NCBI GenBank assembly: GCA_029862725.1
Contig: JAOTWT010000037.1
Span: 1-12,762 of the forward strand
Direction of reading: 5' to 3'
Length of the DNA: 12,762 nucleotides
Source: Acidobacteriota bacterium
GTDB lineage: Bacteria; Acidobacteriota; Blastocatellia; Pyrinomonadales; Pyrinomonadaceae
The notes beneath the pieces were generated by a model, which saw nothing but the letters and a program-made list of their open reading frames with translations, ran no database searches and was not told where the DNA came from. Every line of letters starts with the position of its first letter. Within the stretch, counting starts at the first letter, position 1. A program made the position numbers and the translations under genes. Positions 6,304 through 12,762 of the stretch are shown one piece after another.

Positions 6304-6337
6304 ATAGACAGCTAGCACCGCCACGTCCAGGTCGTGA

Positions 6338-6355
6338 CAGTCCAACCGGGGACTG
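6338..6355. other. Short perfect hairpin downstream of the thioesterase gene
   Basis: CAGTCC (6338-6343) and GGACTG (6350-6355) pair perfectly around a six-base loop. It lies 45 bases after the thioesterase stop on the minus strand. No T-run follows, so terminator function is doubtful. Nothing else stands out in 6304-6399. Confidence 0.3.
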
Positions 6356-6399
6356 CGATTGTTCCGAGGTCGAAACCCTCAAGCCGGAAAAAACTCGGC

Positions 6400-6786
6400 C
6401 TAAGACATTGCGAACAATTCGCGCAATTCGTCCGTCATTCGGGTCGGTCGCCCCGTACCGGCGTCCAGAAGGCACCACACGCTTCGAGATTCGACGAGCA
6501 CCTCTGAATCCCGCGAGATCTTCGTAAACCTCTCGCATTTCACACGCGTTGCCTCACCAACCCATGTCTCGGCTGTGATTGTCTGGTTCAGAAAGGCGCG
6601 ACGGATGTAGTCGATCTCGTGACGGACTACGAACCACGTAAAGCGGGATTGGAGCTCGACGCTCGCCGCCGACTGCCAATGTGCTACGGCGACATCCTGA
6701 ATCCAACGGAGGTATGCGACATTGTTGACGTGTTCGTGTTCGTCGATATCAAAAGGCTGGACGCAATAGGAATGAGAAAACTTCAT
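6400..6786 (-). CDS. 4HBT-family (hotdog-fold) acyl-CoA thioesterase
   Basis: This cytosolic 128-residue protein has the size and layout of the 4-hydroxybenzoyl-CoA thioesterase family, which hydrolyses acyl-CoA thioesters. The N-terminus carries VQPFDIDEHEHVNNVAYLRW, with the family pattern D-x-x-x-H-V-N-N-x-x-Y (D15, H19, N21, N22, Y25); the Asp acts in catalysis in characterised members. Central strands FVVRHEIDYIRRAF and TWVGEATRVKCERFTKI follow, and the end ATGRPTRMTDELRELF-like segment is typical. The substrate cannot be read from sequence. ATG 6786 is the only usable start: the frame is open back to the sucD stop but has no ATG, GTG or TTG in that interval. No clear ribosome binding site is present. 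It lies 96 bases after sucD in the same direction, possibly co-transcribed. Confidence 0.88.
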   Translation of the reverse strand: MKFSHSYCVQPFDIDEHEHVNNVAYLRWIQDVAVAHWQSAASVELQSRFTWFVVRHEIDYIRRAFLNQTITAETWVGEATRVKCERFTKISRDSEVLVESRSVWCLLDAGTGRPTRMTDELRELFAMS

Positions 6787-6805
6787 TTGAAGGGCTCGAT
6801 CAAGG

Positions 6806-6824
6806 GGGCCGCCGAGTGCGGCCC
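6806..6824 (-). other. GC-rich hairpin between sucD and the thioesterase gene
   Basis: GGGCCGC (6806-6812) and GCGGCCC (6818-6824) form a perfect 7-bp stem with a five-base loop, 19 bases before the thioesterase ATG. On the minus strand CCTTGATCG follows, with no U-tract, so it is a weak terminator at best. It may lower downstream expression or mark an RNA processing site. Confidence 0.4.
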
Positions 6825-6882
6825 ATTCAATCCACGAAGAGGATTTGGAAATGTATCCGTTAAAAAGCCGGTCGCGTGAAGC

Positions 6883-7770
6883 TTACGCCCCCGTACCGGC
6901 TCCCACTACTTCCCTGATTGCAACTCCAATATCCGCGGGAGATTCAACGACCCGTATCCCGGCTTCAGTAAGTGCTTTCATTTTTTCGGCAGCCGTGCCC
7001 TTGCCGCCCGAGATGATCGCACCGGCATGTCCCATACGGCGTCCGGGAGGAGCAGTTTGACCGGCGATAAACGCCACAACCGGTTTCGTTACATTCTTCC
7101 TGGCAAATGCGGCGGCGTCTTCTTCCGCAGTTCCGCCGATCTCGCCGATCATGACGATCGCATCGGTCTCGTCGTCGGCTTCAAAGAGCCGCAGCGCATC
7201 GGTGTGATTCGTCCCGATTATAGGATCACCGCCGATACCGATCGCCGAAGATTGACCCAGTCCGAGAGCCGTTAATTGGCCGACAGCCTCGTAGGTAAGA
7301 GTGCCGCTTCTCGAAACTACCCCGATTCGCCCTTCCATGTGAATGTGACCCGGCATGATTCCGATCTTGCATTTGCCGGGAGAAATGATCCCGGGGCAAT
7401 TCGGCCCGATCAAACGGGTCGCACTTCTGTCGCGCAGAAAATCGTTGGCCTTGACCATGTCGGCGGCCGGGACCCCTTCCGTAATCGCGACGACGACAGG
7501 TATTCCCGCGTCGGCGGCCTCCATGATCGCATCGGCGGCGAATGCGGGAGGAACGTATATGACCGAAGCGTTAGCACCTGTTTCCTTCACGGCTTCATCG
7601 ACCGTATTGAACACGGGCACGCCTTCATGCGTGGTTCCGCCCTTCCCGGGCGTCACGCCTCCAACTACGTTTGTGCCGTATTCGATCATCTGCTGGGTGT
7701 GAAAGGTGCCCTCTTTGCCGGTGATACCCTGCACGATTAGCCTCGTATTCTTGTCTACTAAAATACTCAA
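6883..7770 (-). CDS. sucD: Succinate-CoA ligase (succinyl-CoA synthetase) alpha subunit
   Basis: The 295 residues match SucD along the whole length. SucD with SucC interconverts succinyl-CoA and succinate with ADP or GDP phosphorylation in the TCA cycle. Features are the N-terminal CoA-binding fold (GITGKEGTFHTQQMI at 15-29, GGVTPGKGGTTHEG at 37-50), IGPNCPGIISPG at 121-132 and the phosphohistidine motif GHAGAIISGGKG with His248. The start is TTG at 7770: AGGAG lies eight bases upstream and the first residues MSILVDKNT correspond to the start of the E. coli protein, so no ATG is needed. The gene normally follows sucC, but here the upstream neighbour is a divergent permease gene and no sucC is in the window. 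A good promoter lies just upstream. The thioesterase gene follows. Confidence 0.97.
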   Translation of the reverse strand: MSILVDKNTRLIVQGITGKEGTFHTQQMIEYGTNVVGGVTPGKGGTTHEGVPVFNTVDEAVKETGANASVIYVPPAFAADAIMEAADAGIPVVVAITEGVPAADMVKANDFLRDRSATRLIGPNCPGIISPGKCKIGIMPGHIHMEGRIGVVSRSGTLTYEAVGQLTALGLGQSSAIGIGGDPIIGTNHTDALRLFEADDETDAIVMIGEIGGTAEEDAAAFARKNVTKPVVAFIAGQTAPPGRRMGHAGAIISGGKGTAAEKMKALTEAGIRVVESPADIGVAIREVVGAGTGA

Positions 7771-7808
7771 AAATTCTTCTCCTGGAGTTGATCGTGGAAA
7801 CGACCGGA

Positions 7809-7836
7809 ATTATATCACGCAGGCCGACCATGTCGA
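7809..7836 (-). promoter_or_regulatory. Sigma-70-type promoter of sucD
   Basis: On the minus strand TCGACA (7831-7836, 5 of 6 match to TTGACA) and a perfect TATAAT (7809-7814) are 16 bases apart. The predicted start near 7802 gives a leader of about 30 bases that includes the AGGAG ribosome binding site. This shows that sucD can be transcribed by itself. Confidence 0.65.
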
Positions 7837-7954
7837 ACCGTTTGGGCTTTTGCCTCGTCCGAAAGATCCGAAACTCGGCGAGGTAGTTCGCCATACCTCG
7901 AAAAAAATCGAACATTGCGGCATTGGCGACCGTACTTTTACCTGACTGGCCGAT

Positions 7955-7966
7955 TTTGAATTCAAA
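7955..7966. promoter_or_regulatory. 12-bp palindrome upstream of the first permease gene
   Basis: TTTGAATTCAAA is a perfect palindrome 18 bases before ATG 7985, in the divergent sucD/permease region. Its place fits an operator, but AT-rich palindromes of this size can arise by chance. No convincing -35/-10 pair for the permease genes was found nearby. Confidence 0.25.
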
Positions 7967-7984
7967 CGGGATTCTTGTTCAACT

Positions 7985-9229
7985 ATGCGGGTTTTATTAA
8001 CGTTTTACGCCGACGCCTTCCGGATCGCCATCAAGTCGATCCTTGAGCACAAACTGCGGGCTTTTCTGACGCTGCTCGGTGTGATCATCGGCGTCGCCTC
8101 AGTTGTTGTCGTCGGGGCTTCGATCAGCGGACTGAATTCCTATGTTTCGACCCAGGTCTCAAAGGTGCTCGGTGCCAATCACTTTATGATGAACCGTATG
8201 GCGCATTCGGGCGAAATGGATGACAAGGAATTCGAGGAACGAAACAAACGGAACAGGAAGATCGAGTGGGAAGAGTACAAATACGTTAAGGCTCGCTGCG
8301 CAAATTGCTCGGAGGTCGGCGCACAGGACAACGATCGGATCGATATCAACCAGGATGGGATCGAGATGCCGGCGGTCGAGGTACGCGGCGTGACCGAGAA
8401 CATGGAGATCATAGAAGAAAAAGAGATGATGCTCGGCAGATTCATTAACGGGTCCGAAGTCGATAGATCCGCCAAGGTTTGCGTGATCGGATATGACGTC
8501 CTCCAGAAATTCTTTCCCGACGAGGACCCGATCGAGAAAACATTAAAGATTCGCGGCGTCCCGTTTCGGATCATAGGTGTCGAGGAGCAGCGCGGTTCGA
8601 TGTTGGGTCAGTCCTTTGACCGCATGGTTTATATTCCGATCACGGTGCATTTCCAGTTGTTCGGCGGCGGCGGGGGCATTCAGATCCACGGCGCGTCCGA
8701 AACACGTGATCTTCTCGTGTTTGCGATCGAGGACGCGAGAACAGTGCTTCGGAACAAGCGCAAGTTGCTGGGAAGCGACGAAGACACTTTCGGAGTCGTC
8801 AACACCCAGGACCTCGGAAATCAAATCGACCAGTTTACCGGTGCTATCGCAGGCGTTGTGATCCCGATTACGCTGACGATCCTTGTCGTTGGCGGAATCG
8901 TGGTTATGAATATCATGCTCGTCTCGGTGACCGAGCGGACATTTGAGGTGGGGCTTCGCAAAGCACTTGGTGCGACGCGGCAGCAAATACTCTTGCAGTT
9001 CCTGATCGAATCGGCATCGCTTTGCGTCGCGGGCGGAATCATCGGTATTTTGCTCGCCTCAGGCGTAACGACCCTAATCACGATATTGGCGGGGATCACG
9101 ATGACGATAACGGTAGGCTATGTAGTTCTGGCCGTGGTCGTATCCAGCGTGATTGGAATCGTGGCGGGTCTCTATCCGGCATTTAAGGCGTCAAATTTGG
9201 ATCCGATCGTGGCCCTCGCAAAGAGTTAA
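7985..9229 (+). CDS. MacB/FtsX-type ABC transporter permease (first of a pair)
   Basis: This inner-membrane protein has 414 residues with MacB-like topology: one helix near 26-48 (HKLRAFLTLLGVIIGVASV), a large extracytoplasmic MacB_PCD-type domain to about 284, then three helices near 285-312, 339-366 and 379-400 forming the FtsX core. The hallmark MNIMLVSVTERTFEVGLRKALGA follows the second helix. In this family the permeases pair with a separate or fused ATPase and use mechanotransmission across the membrane to drive export or envelope processes. The periplasmic part contains CANC near residues 105-108, possibly a disulfide or metal site. ATG 7985 has no clear ribosome binding site. The second permease starts four bases after this stop, so a heterodimer is likely. 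No ATPase or membrane-fusion protein is in the window, so the substrate cannot be stated. Confidence 0.92.
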   Translation: MRVLLTFYADAFRIAIKSILEHKLRAFLTLLGVIIGVASVVVVGASISGLNSYVSTQVSKVLGANHFMMNRMAHSGEMDDKEFEERNKRNRKIEWEEYKYVKARCANCSEVGAQDNDRIDINQDGIEMPAVEVRGVTENMEIIEEKEMMLGRFINGSEVDRSAKVCVIGYDVLQKFFPDEDPIEKTLKIRGVPFRIIGVEEQRGSMLGQSFDRMVYIPITVHFQLFGGGGGIQIHGASETRDLLVFAIEDARTVLRNKRKLLGSDEDTFGVVNTQDLGNQIDQFTGAIAGVVIPITLTILVVGGIVVMNIMLVSVTERTFEVGLRKALGATRQQILLQFLIESASLCVAGGIIGILLASGVTTLITILAGITMTITVGYVVLAVVVSSVIGIVAGLYPAFKASNLDPIVALAKS

Positions 9230-9233
9230 GAAA

Positions 9234-10499
9234 ATGGGACTCAAAGGCACATTACCGCGCGAAGTACTGAAGATGTCGTTGGACAGCATCCTCGCGAACA
9301 AGTTTCGTTCGTTCCTGACCGTTCTCGGAATCGTGGTCGGGATCATAACGGCGATCGTTGTCGCGGCTCTGCTACTCGGACTCCGCGGCAATATCGTCGA
9401 CATGATCGAGGACTATGGCACAAACAATATCTACGCCTTTCATTTGACCACCGGTTTCGGCCCGCCCAACCGTGAGGAACGTTCCCGCAAACCGCTGACG
9501 GTAGACGACGCCGAAGCGATCATGGCGCAAAGCAATGCCATCGAAGATGTCGCGGTTGTCGCACCCAGCATCGGTTCCTTTGGTGACGGATTCGACGACA
9601 ACCTGCTTTACGAAGGCAAAAACTACAGATGGGCTGCAACCGATGGCGTGACGCCGAATTATCAGTCGATCAGCAATCTAACGCTTCGTGAGGGCCGGTT
9701 TATTACGAGGAACGACAATCAGCAGAGGCGGCACGTCCTCGTAATCGGCGTCAACGCCGCGGATGCGCTTTTTCCCGGTAAAGAGGGCGATATTGTTGGC
9801 AAGATGGTCCGGATGAACAGCCAGATGTGGGAGATCATCGGGGTTATAGAGAAACGGAAGTCCGGCTTTTTCGGGGAGAACGATGAGGACCGAAAGGTCA
9901 TGATGCCGATCCGAACCGCGAGAAAGGTCGCCCCGCAAAGGGATTATTTACTCCACATAATCAAGGCCAAACAGGAAAAGATTCAGGATGCTCTCGATGA
10001 TGCCGAGTCCGTTCTCCGCCAGCGGCGGAACGTTAAATTCGGTGAACCGAACAACTTCGATATAAAGACAGCAGATGCGTTTATCGAACAATTTGATTCG
10101 ATCATGGGCGCGATCGGGCTCGCGGCGATCGCGATTTCTTGCCTCGGGCTGCTTGTTGGCGGCATCGGCGTGATGAACATCATGCTCGTCAGCGTAACCG
10201 AAAGGACCAAAGAGATCGGCATCCGAAAAGCCATCGGGGCAACCAAATCGGCGATTATCTTCCAGTTCCTTTTTGAAGCGATGACCCTTACATTTTTTGG
10301 CGGGCTCCTCGGAGTCGTCCTCGCGGTCGGGATATCTCAATTGATCATGTTCTTAGTTCCCTCGCTGCCGGCGGTGATTAGCCTCGGCTATATCGTTTTT
10401 GCCCTCACGGTGTCGGTTCTGGTCGGCCTTGTTTTTGGTGTATTGCCGGCCAGAAAAGCGGCCCAACTCGACCCGATCGAATGTCTCCGCTACGAGTGA
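9234..10499 (+). CDS. MacB/FtsX-type ABC transporter permease (second of a pair)
   Basis: This protein has 421 residues with the same layout as its neighbour: an N-terminal helix near 24-48 (NKFRSFLTVLGIVVGIITAIVV), a periplasmic domain of about 250 residues, then three C-terminal helices with the conserved GVMNIMLVSVTERTKEIGIRKAIGAT and the end ARKAAQLDPIECLRYE. The last residues match the usual DPIEALRYE ending of MacB-type permeases. ATG 9234 is preceded by AAAGAG at the end of the first permease gene; a frame opening at 9153 would overlap that gene and is rejected. Residue differences between the two permeases are large in the periplasmic part and small in the FtsX core, as expected for two halves of one transporter. 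The ATPase must be encoded elsewhere. Confidence 0.93.
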   Translation: MGLKGTLPREVLKMSLDSILANKFRSFLTVLGIVVGIITAIVVAALLLGLRGNIVDMIEDYGTNNIYAFHLTTGFGPPNREERSRKPLTVDDAEAIMAQSNAIEDVAVVAPSIGSFGDGFDDNLLYEGKNYRWAATDGVTPNYQSISNLTLREGRFITRNDNQQRRHVLVIGVNAADALFPGKEGDIVGKMVRMNSQMWEIIGVIEKRKSGFFGENDEDRKVMMPIRTARKVAPQRDYLLHIIKAKQEKIQDALDDAESVLRQRRNVKFGEPNNFDIKTADAFIEQFDSIMGAIGLAAIAISCLGLLVGGIGVMNIMLVSVTERTKEIGIRKAIGATKSAIIFQFLFEAMTLTFFGGLLGVVLAVGISQLIMFLVPSLPAVISLGYIVFALTVSVLVGLVFGVLPARKAAQLDPIECLRYE

Positions 10500-10567
10500 T
10501 TCCCCTGATTCGACAATTATAATCCCAGGGATTTGTTACTTTCGCTGTTGTTTTCCGCGACTTCGTG

Positions 10568-10590
10568 TATATTCGTTCCACGTCGGGTGA
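10568..10590 (+). promoter_or_regulatory. Possible -10 box and ribosome binding site of the rim cassette
   Basis: TATATT at 10568-10573 lies 20 bases before ATG 10594, with GGGTGA at 10585-10590 as ribosome binding site. The -35 region (CTGTTG at 10545-10550, spacing 17) is weak. A second TATAAT lies at 10518-10523, also without a good -35. The 94-base gap after the permease gene has no convincing terminator, so read-through is possible. Confidence 0.3.
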
Positions 10591-10593
10591 CTT

Positions 10594-11022
10594 ATGGATA
10601 AAAGCAAAGAGCGGAAAGTGATGGGAAGACGGGAGGTGGCGGACTTTCCCCTGCTCGGACTTGAATGCGTCAGGCTCAAGATTGACACTGGAGCCTACAG
10701 CTCGGCGATTCATTGTTCATCGATAGAACTCGTTAATGAAGGCCTCCTTCACGTCGTATTCCTGCACGAGGACGAAGAGGGGTTTACAGGCAAGGCCGTT
10801 GATTTCAATGAATTCGAAACTCGAAACGTCAAGAGCTCGAGCGGTCACGCCGAAACGCGTTATGCGATCAACACGAGAATCGTACTTGGACAAAAAAAAT
10901 ACCGGATCCGGATGACCCTGACAGACCGTTCGGAAATGCGGTATCCGGTTTTGATCGGACGCCGTTTTCTGCGGAGAAACAGGTTTATCGTTGATCCGAA
11001 TAAAACAGACTTAATAAACTAG
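10594..11022 (+). CDS. rimB: RimB-like protease (PF05618 'ATP-dependent zinc protease', retropepsin-like)
   Basis: This 142-residue cytosolic protein has no signal peptide. Residues 29-40 read KIDTGAYSSAIH: D31-T-G-A is the active-site motif of pepsin/retropepsin-fold aspartic peptidases, and PVLIGRRFL at 118-126 is the matching hydrophobic-hydrophobic-G loop. The family is often annotated as 'ATP-dependent zinc protease', but no HExxH zinc motif is present, so an aspartic mechanism is more consistent with the sequence. In Pseudomonas, rimB is the protease gene of the rimABK operon and affects RimK activity on ribosomal protein S6; that role is known there and inferred here from the next gene. 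The rimK start is 28 bases downstream. The symbol rests on family plus neighbourhood. Confidence 0.8.
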   Translation: MDKSKERKVMGRREVADFPLLGLECVRLKIDTGAYSSAIHCSSIELVNEGLLHVVFLHEDEEGFTGKAVDFNEFETRNVKSSSGHAETRYAINTRIVLGQKKYRIRMTLTDRSEMRYPVLIGRRFLRRNRFIVDPNKTDLIN

Positions 11023-11050
11023 AAGCCCTCGCCAGGCCCCATATAATTAA

Positions 11051-11923
11051 ATGAAAATCGCAATCCTTTCCGCCAACCCAAAACTGTATTCAACCAAAAG
11101 GCTCGTCGAATCAGGACAAGAACGCGGCCACGAGATGCCCGTCATTAATCACACGAAGTGTGTGTTACAGATCGAAAAGAAAAACCCGATTATTCTCTAC
11201 GAGGGGAAGGAACTGACGGGTATCGATGCAGTCATTCCCAGGGTCGGCGCTTCGGTTACGTTTTTTGGCACTGCGGTCGTCCGCCAGTTCGAAATGCAAA
11301 AGATCTTTACCGCGGTTGAATCGCAATCCCTGGTCAAATCGCGTGACAAACTGCGAAGCCTGCAGCTGCTCTCGAGAGCCGGCCTCGGGATGCCGAAGAC
11401 GATTTTTTCCAACTACACAAGAGACACAACTTCCGTCGTAGGGCTTTTGGATTCGAGTCCAATCATACTCAAGCTTCTGGAAGGCACACAGGGGCTTGGA
11501 GTGATACTCGCCGAGACGAAAAAAGCCGCCGAGTCAGTTCTGGAGGCCTTTAACGGCCTCGAGGCGAGAGTGGTGCTGCAGGAGTTTATCCAGGAAGCTA
11601 AGGGTGCCGACATTCGCGCGTTTGTTGTCGATGGAACGATAGTGGGGGCGATGAAACGCCAAGCGAAAGAGGGCGAATTTCGATCCAACCTCCACCGTGG
11701 GGGCTCGGCCGAGGTGATCGAACTTTCTGAAGAGGAAGAAGACGCCGCGATCAAGGCGGCCCGCGTGATGGGACTCGGCGTAGCGGGTGTCGATATGCTG
11801 CAAAGTGCCCGCGGGCCTCTGATCCTCGAGGTAAATTCTTCTCCGGGTCTCGAAGGAATCGAGGACGCGACGAAACGCGATGTCGCGAAAGAGATTATCA
11901 GGTACGTCGAGAGGCACGTTTGA
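11051..11923 (+). CDS. rimK: RimK, ribosomal protein S6 glutamate ligase (ATP-grasp)
   Basis: The 290 residues align collinearly by eye with E. coli RimK (300 aa), which adds glutamates to the C-terminus of ribosomal protein S6 using ATP. Matching features are MKIAILS with KRLVESGQERGH at the start, DAVIPRVGASVTFFGTAVVR at 59-78, SRDKLRSLQLL at 97-107, the glycine-rich loop LEGTQGLG at 143-150, AKEGEFRSNLHRGG at 205-218 and the metal-binding end ILEVNSSPGLEGIE with E260 and N262. The short tail seen after the E. coli ERH is absent. The rimB-like gene precedes it by 28 bases and the deacylase ATG overlaps its TGA by one base, so the three are probably one operon. No strong ribosome binding site precedes ATG 11051. 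Confidence 0.96.
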   Translation: MKIAILSANPKLYSTKRLVESGQERGHEMPVINHTKCVLQIEKKNPIILYEGKELTGIDAVIPRVGASVTFFGTAVVRQFEMQKIFTAVESQSLVKSRDKLRSLQLLSRAGLGMPKTIFSNYTRDTTSVVGLLDSSPIILKLLEGTQGLGVILAETKKAAESVLEAFNGLEARVVLQEFIQEAKGADIRAFVVDGTIVGAMKRQAKEGEFRSNLHRGGSAEVIELSEEEEDAAIKAARVMGLGVAGVDMLQSARGPLILEVNSSPGLEGIEDATKRDVAKEIIRYVERHV

Positions 11924-12762
11924 TGGAGATTCTAGGCCATAAGATCAGGAACGGAGTGCGAAACTATCTCGAACTTGAGGTCGCTTCGCTCTATACGCGT
12001 ACGAGGATCGCTATCCCCGTTATCGTTCAGAAAGCGTCACGGCCAGGGCCCGTTCTTCTCGTGATCAGCGGCATCCACGGCGACGAGGTAAACGGAATTG
12101 AAATCAATCGGAGGCTGCTTCTCGAAAAGCTGTTGAAGCCGGTCGCTGGGACGGTGATATCGATTCCCATCGCGAATGTGATGGCGTTTATAAACCTCGA
12201 ACGAAAGTTTTCCGACGGCCGCGACCTCAACAGGTCGTTTCCCGGTTCCCAAAAAGGCTCGATGGCAGCTCAGATCGGCCATCTTCTCTCGAGCCGGATA
12301 ATACCGATCGCGGATGTTGTCATCGACCTCCATACCGGCTCTGAAGATCGTTCCAACGCTTCGCAGATCAGATACGACACCGCGCATCCGGAAAATGCAC
12401 AACTTGCGAAGCTGTTTAACGCGCCGTTTGCGTTACTCCAGCTGAAACCGCCAACGGGCTCTCTGAGGCGGCTTCTGAACAAGAAGAAAATCTCGACGGT
12501 TATTTTTGAAGGCGGAAAATCGCGTTCGATCGATAACGAAATTGTCGCCGATGGCATGAGAGGCGTCCTCAATATCGCCGAATATCTGGGCATCGTCGAA
12601 AAATCGGATTATGGCCGCAATCCGGTTAAGACGAAGTATCTGGCAAAGAGCCACTGGGTACGTGCGGGCTCGTCGGGAATGCTGCAGCCGGTGGCCGCAA
12701 ATGGAAAGAATGTGGAGGCCGGCGAAATACTGGCCTTTATCAACGGGCCCTATGCTCAGTTT
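11923..12762 (+). CDS. Succinylglutamate desuccinylase/aspartoacylase family zinc hydrolase, partial
   Basis: The frame is open from ATG 11923 to the window edge (280 residues, C-terminus probably almost complete). It carries the AstE/AspA zinc motifs: SGIHGDEVNGIE (H52, E55), DLNRSFPG at 101-108, DLHTG with H137 and the catalytic Glu region IFEGGK with E196. Residues about 245-280 begin the C-terminal beta domain (HWVRAGSSGML, VEAGEILAFI). The family cleaves amide bonds of N-acylated amino acids such as N-succinylglutamate. No arginine-succinyltransferase gene is nearby, so AstE itself is unlikely. The ATG overlaps the rimK stop (TGATG), implying coupling and a link to glutamate-tagged protein; removing or trimming such tags is a hypothesis. 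The substrate is not known. Confidence 0.88.
   Translation, partial: MEILGHKIRNGVRNYLELEVASLYTRTRIAIPVIVQKASRPGPVLLVISGIHGDEVNGIEINRRLLLEKLLKPVAGTVISIPIANVMAFINLERKFSDGRDLNRSFPGSQKGSMAAQIGHLLSSRIIPIADVVIDLHTGSEDRSNASQIRYDTAHPENAQLAKLFNAPFALLQLKPPTGSLRRLLNKKKISTVIFEGGKSRSIDNEIVADGMRGVLNIAEYLGIVEKSDYGRNPVKTKYLAKSHWVRAGSSGMLQPVAANGKNVEAGEILAFINGPYAQF

Noticed and set aside
6397..6420. Hairpin with a T-run right after the thioesterase stop as a terminator
   Set aside because: The six-base stem AGGCCG/CGGCTT holds the T-run in its loop rather than after the stem, so it does not have intrinsic terminator form.
6176..6538. 120-codon minus frame over the thioesterase end
   Set aside because: It overlaps the thioesterase coding sequence in another frame, is unusually rich in Arg, Ser and Cys, and has no start signal.
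7625..7915. Minus-strand frame starting in the sucD leader region
   Set aside because: It overlaps sucD in another frame and has no matching family; it is a shadow of sucD and its promoter region.
7706..7945. Plus-strand frame across the sucD start and divergent region (about 79 codons)
   Set aside because: The segment after 7800 looks somewhat protein-like, but it starts inside sucD on the opposite strand and contains the sucD promoter; no ribosome binding site.
11042..11047. TATAAT directly before rimK as a promoter
   Set aside because: It ends three bases before the ATG, so transcription would start inside the gene, and no -35 fits; the sequence around it is simply AT-rich.

Overview
The window (12.8 kb, roughly 50-55% GC by eye) is ordinary bacterial chromosome: housekeeping genes mixed with signalling, envelope and transport genes, with no CRISPR array, insertion sequence, tRNA or rRNA visible. 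The mix suggests an Acidobacteriota-like bacterium, perhaps Blastocatellia: a secreted FecR-domain protein, a zinc-ribbon/Pro-rich/DUF4190 membrane protein, a GAF plus SpoIIE-type phosphatase, tandem MacB-like permeases and a RimK cassette. That lineage is an inference from gene families, not from a marker gene.

Layout. 1-585 (-): secreted FecR-domain protein cut by the window edge. 821-1078 (+): small unknown protein. 1121-1166: long hairpin between converging genes, able to act as terminator on both strands. 1264-3200 (-): two-gene operon, an ImmA/IrrE-like (DUF955) protein whose stop overlaps the start of a GAF-SpoIIE phosphatase (ATGA); its promoter lies directly behind a terminator. 3282-5672 (-): ndk, a zinc-ribbon/DUF4190 protein and nuoI in one direction, closed by a clean terminator at 3235-3258. 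5732-6303 (-): no intact gene, but protein-like reading frames broken by stops and a frame change, probably a decayed gene. 6400-7770 (-): sucD (TTG start, good promoter) followed by a 4HBT thioesterase. 7985-10499 (+): two consecutive MacB/FtsX-type permeases, divergent from sucD. 10594-12762 (+): rimB-like DTGA protease, rimK and an M14-type succinylglutamate desuccinylase/aspartoacylase-like gene that runs off the window.

Functional reading. The last cassette is the most coherent unit: a RimK glutamate ligase known in other bacteria to extend ribosomal protein S6, a RimB-like protease and a zinc deacylase that could trim or reverse acyl/glutamyl modifications. The ImmA-phosphatase pair looks like a stress or partner-switching module. 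The ndk/zinc-ribbon/nuoI group mixes nucleotide metabolism, an envelope protein and one complex I subunit away from any nuo cluster. sucD also stands without sucC. The most unusual sequence observations are the decayed frame at 5732-6303, the mutually exclusive hairpins at 5179-5236 and the replaced first His of the HExxH motif in the ImmA-like protein.
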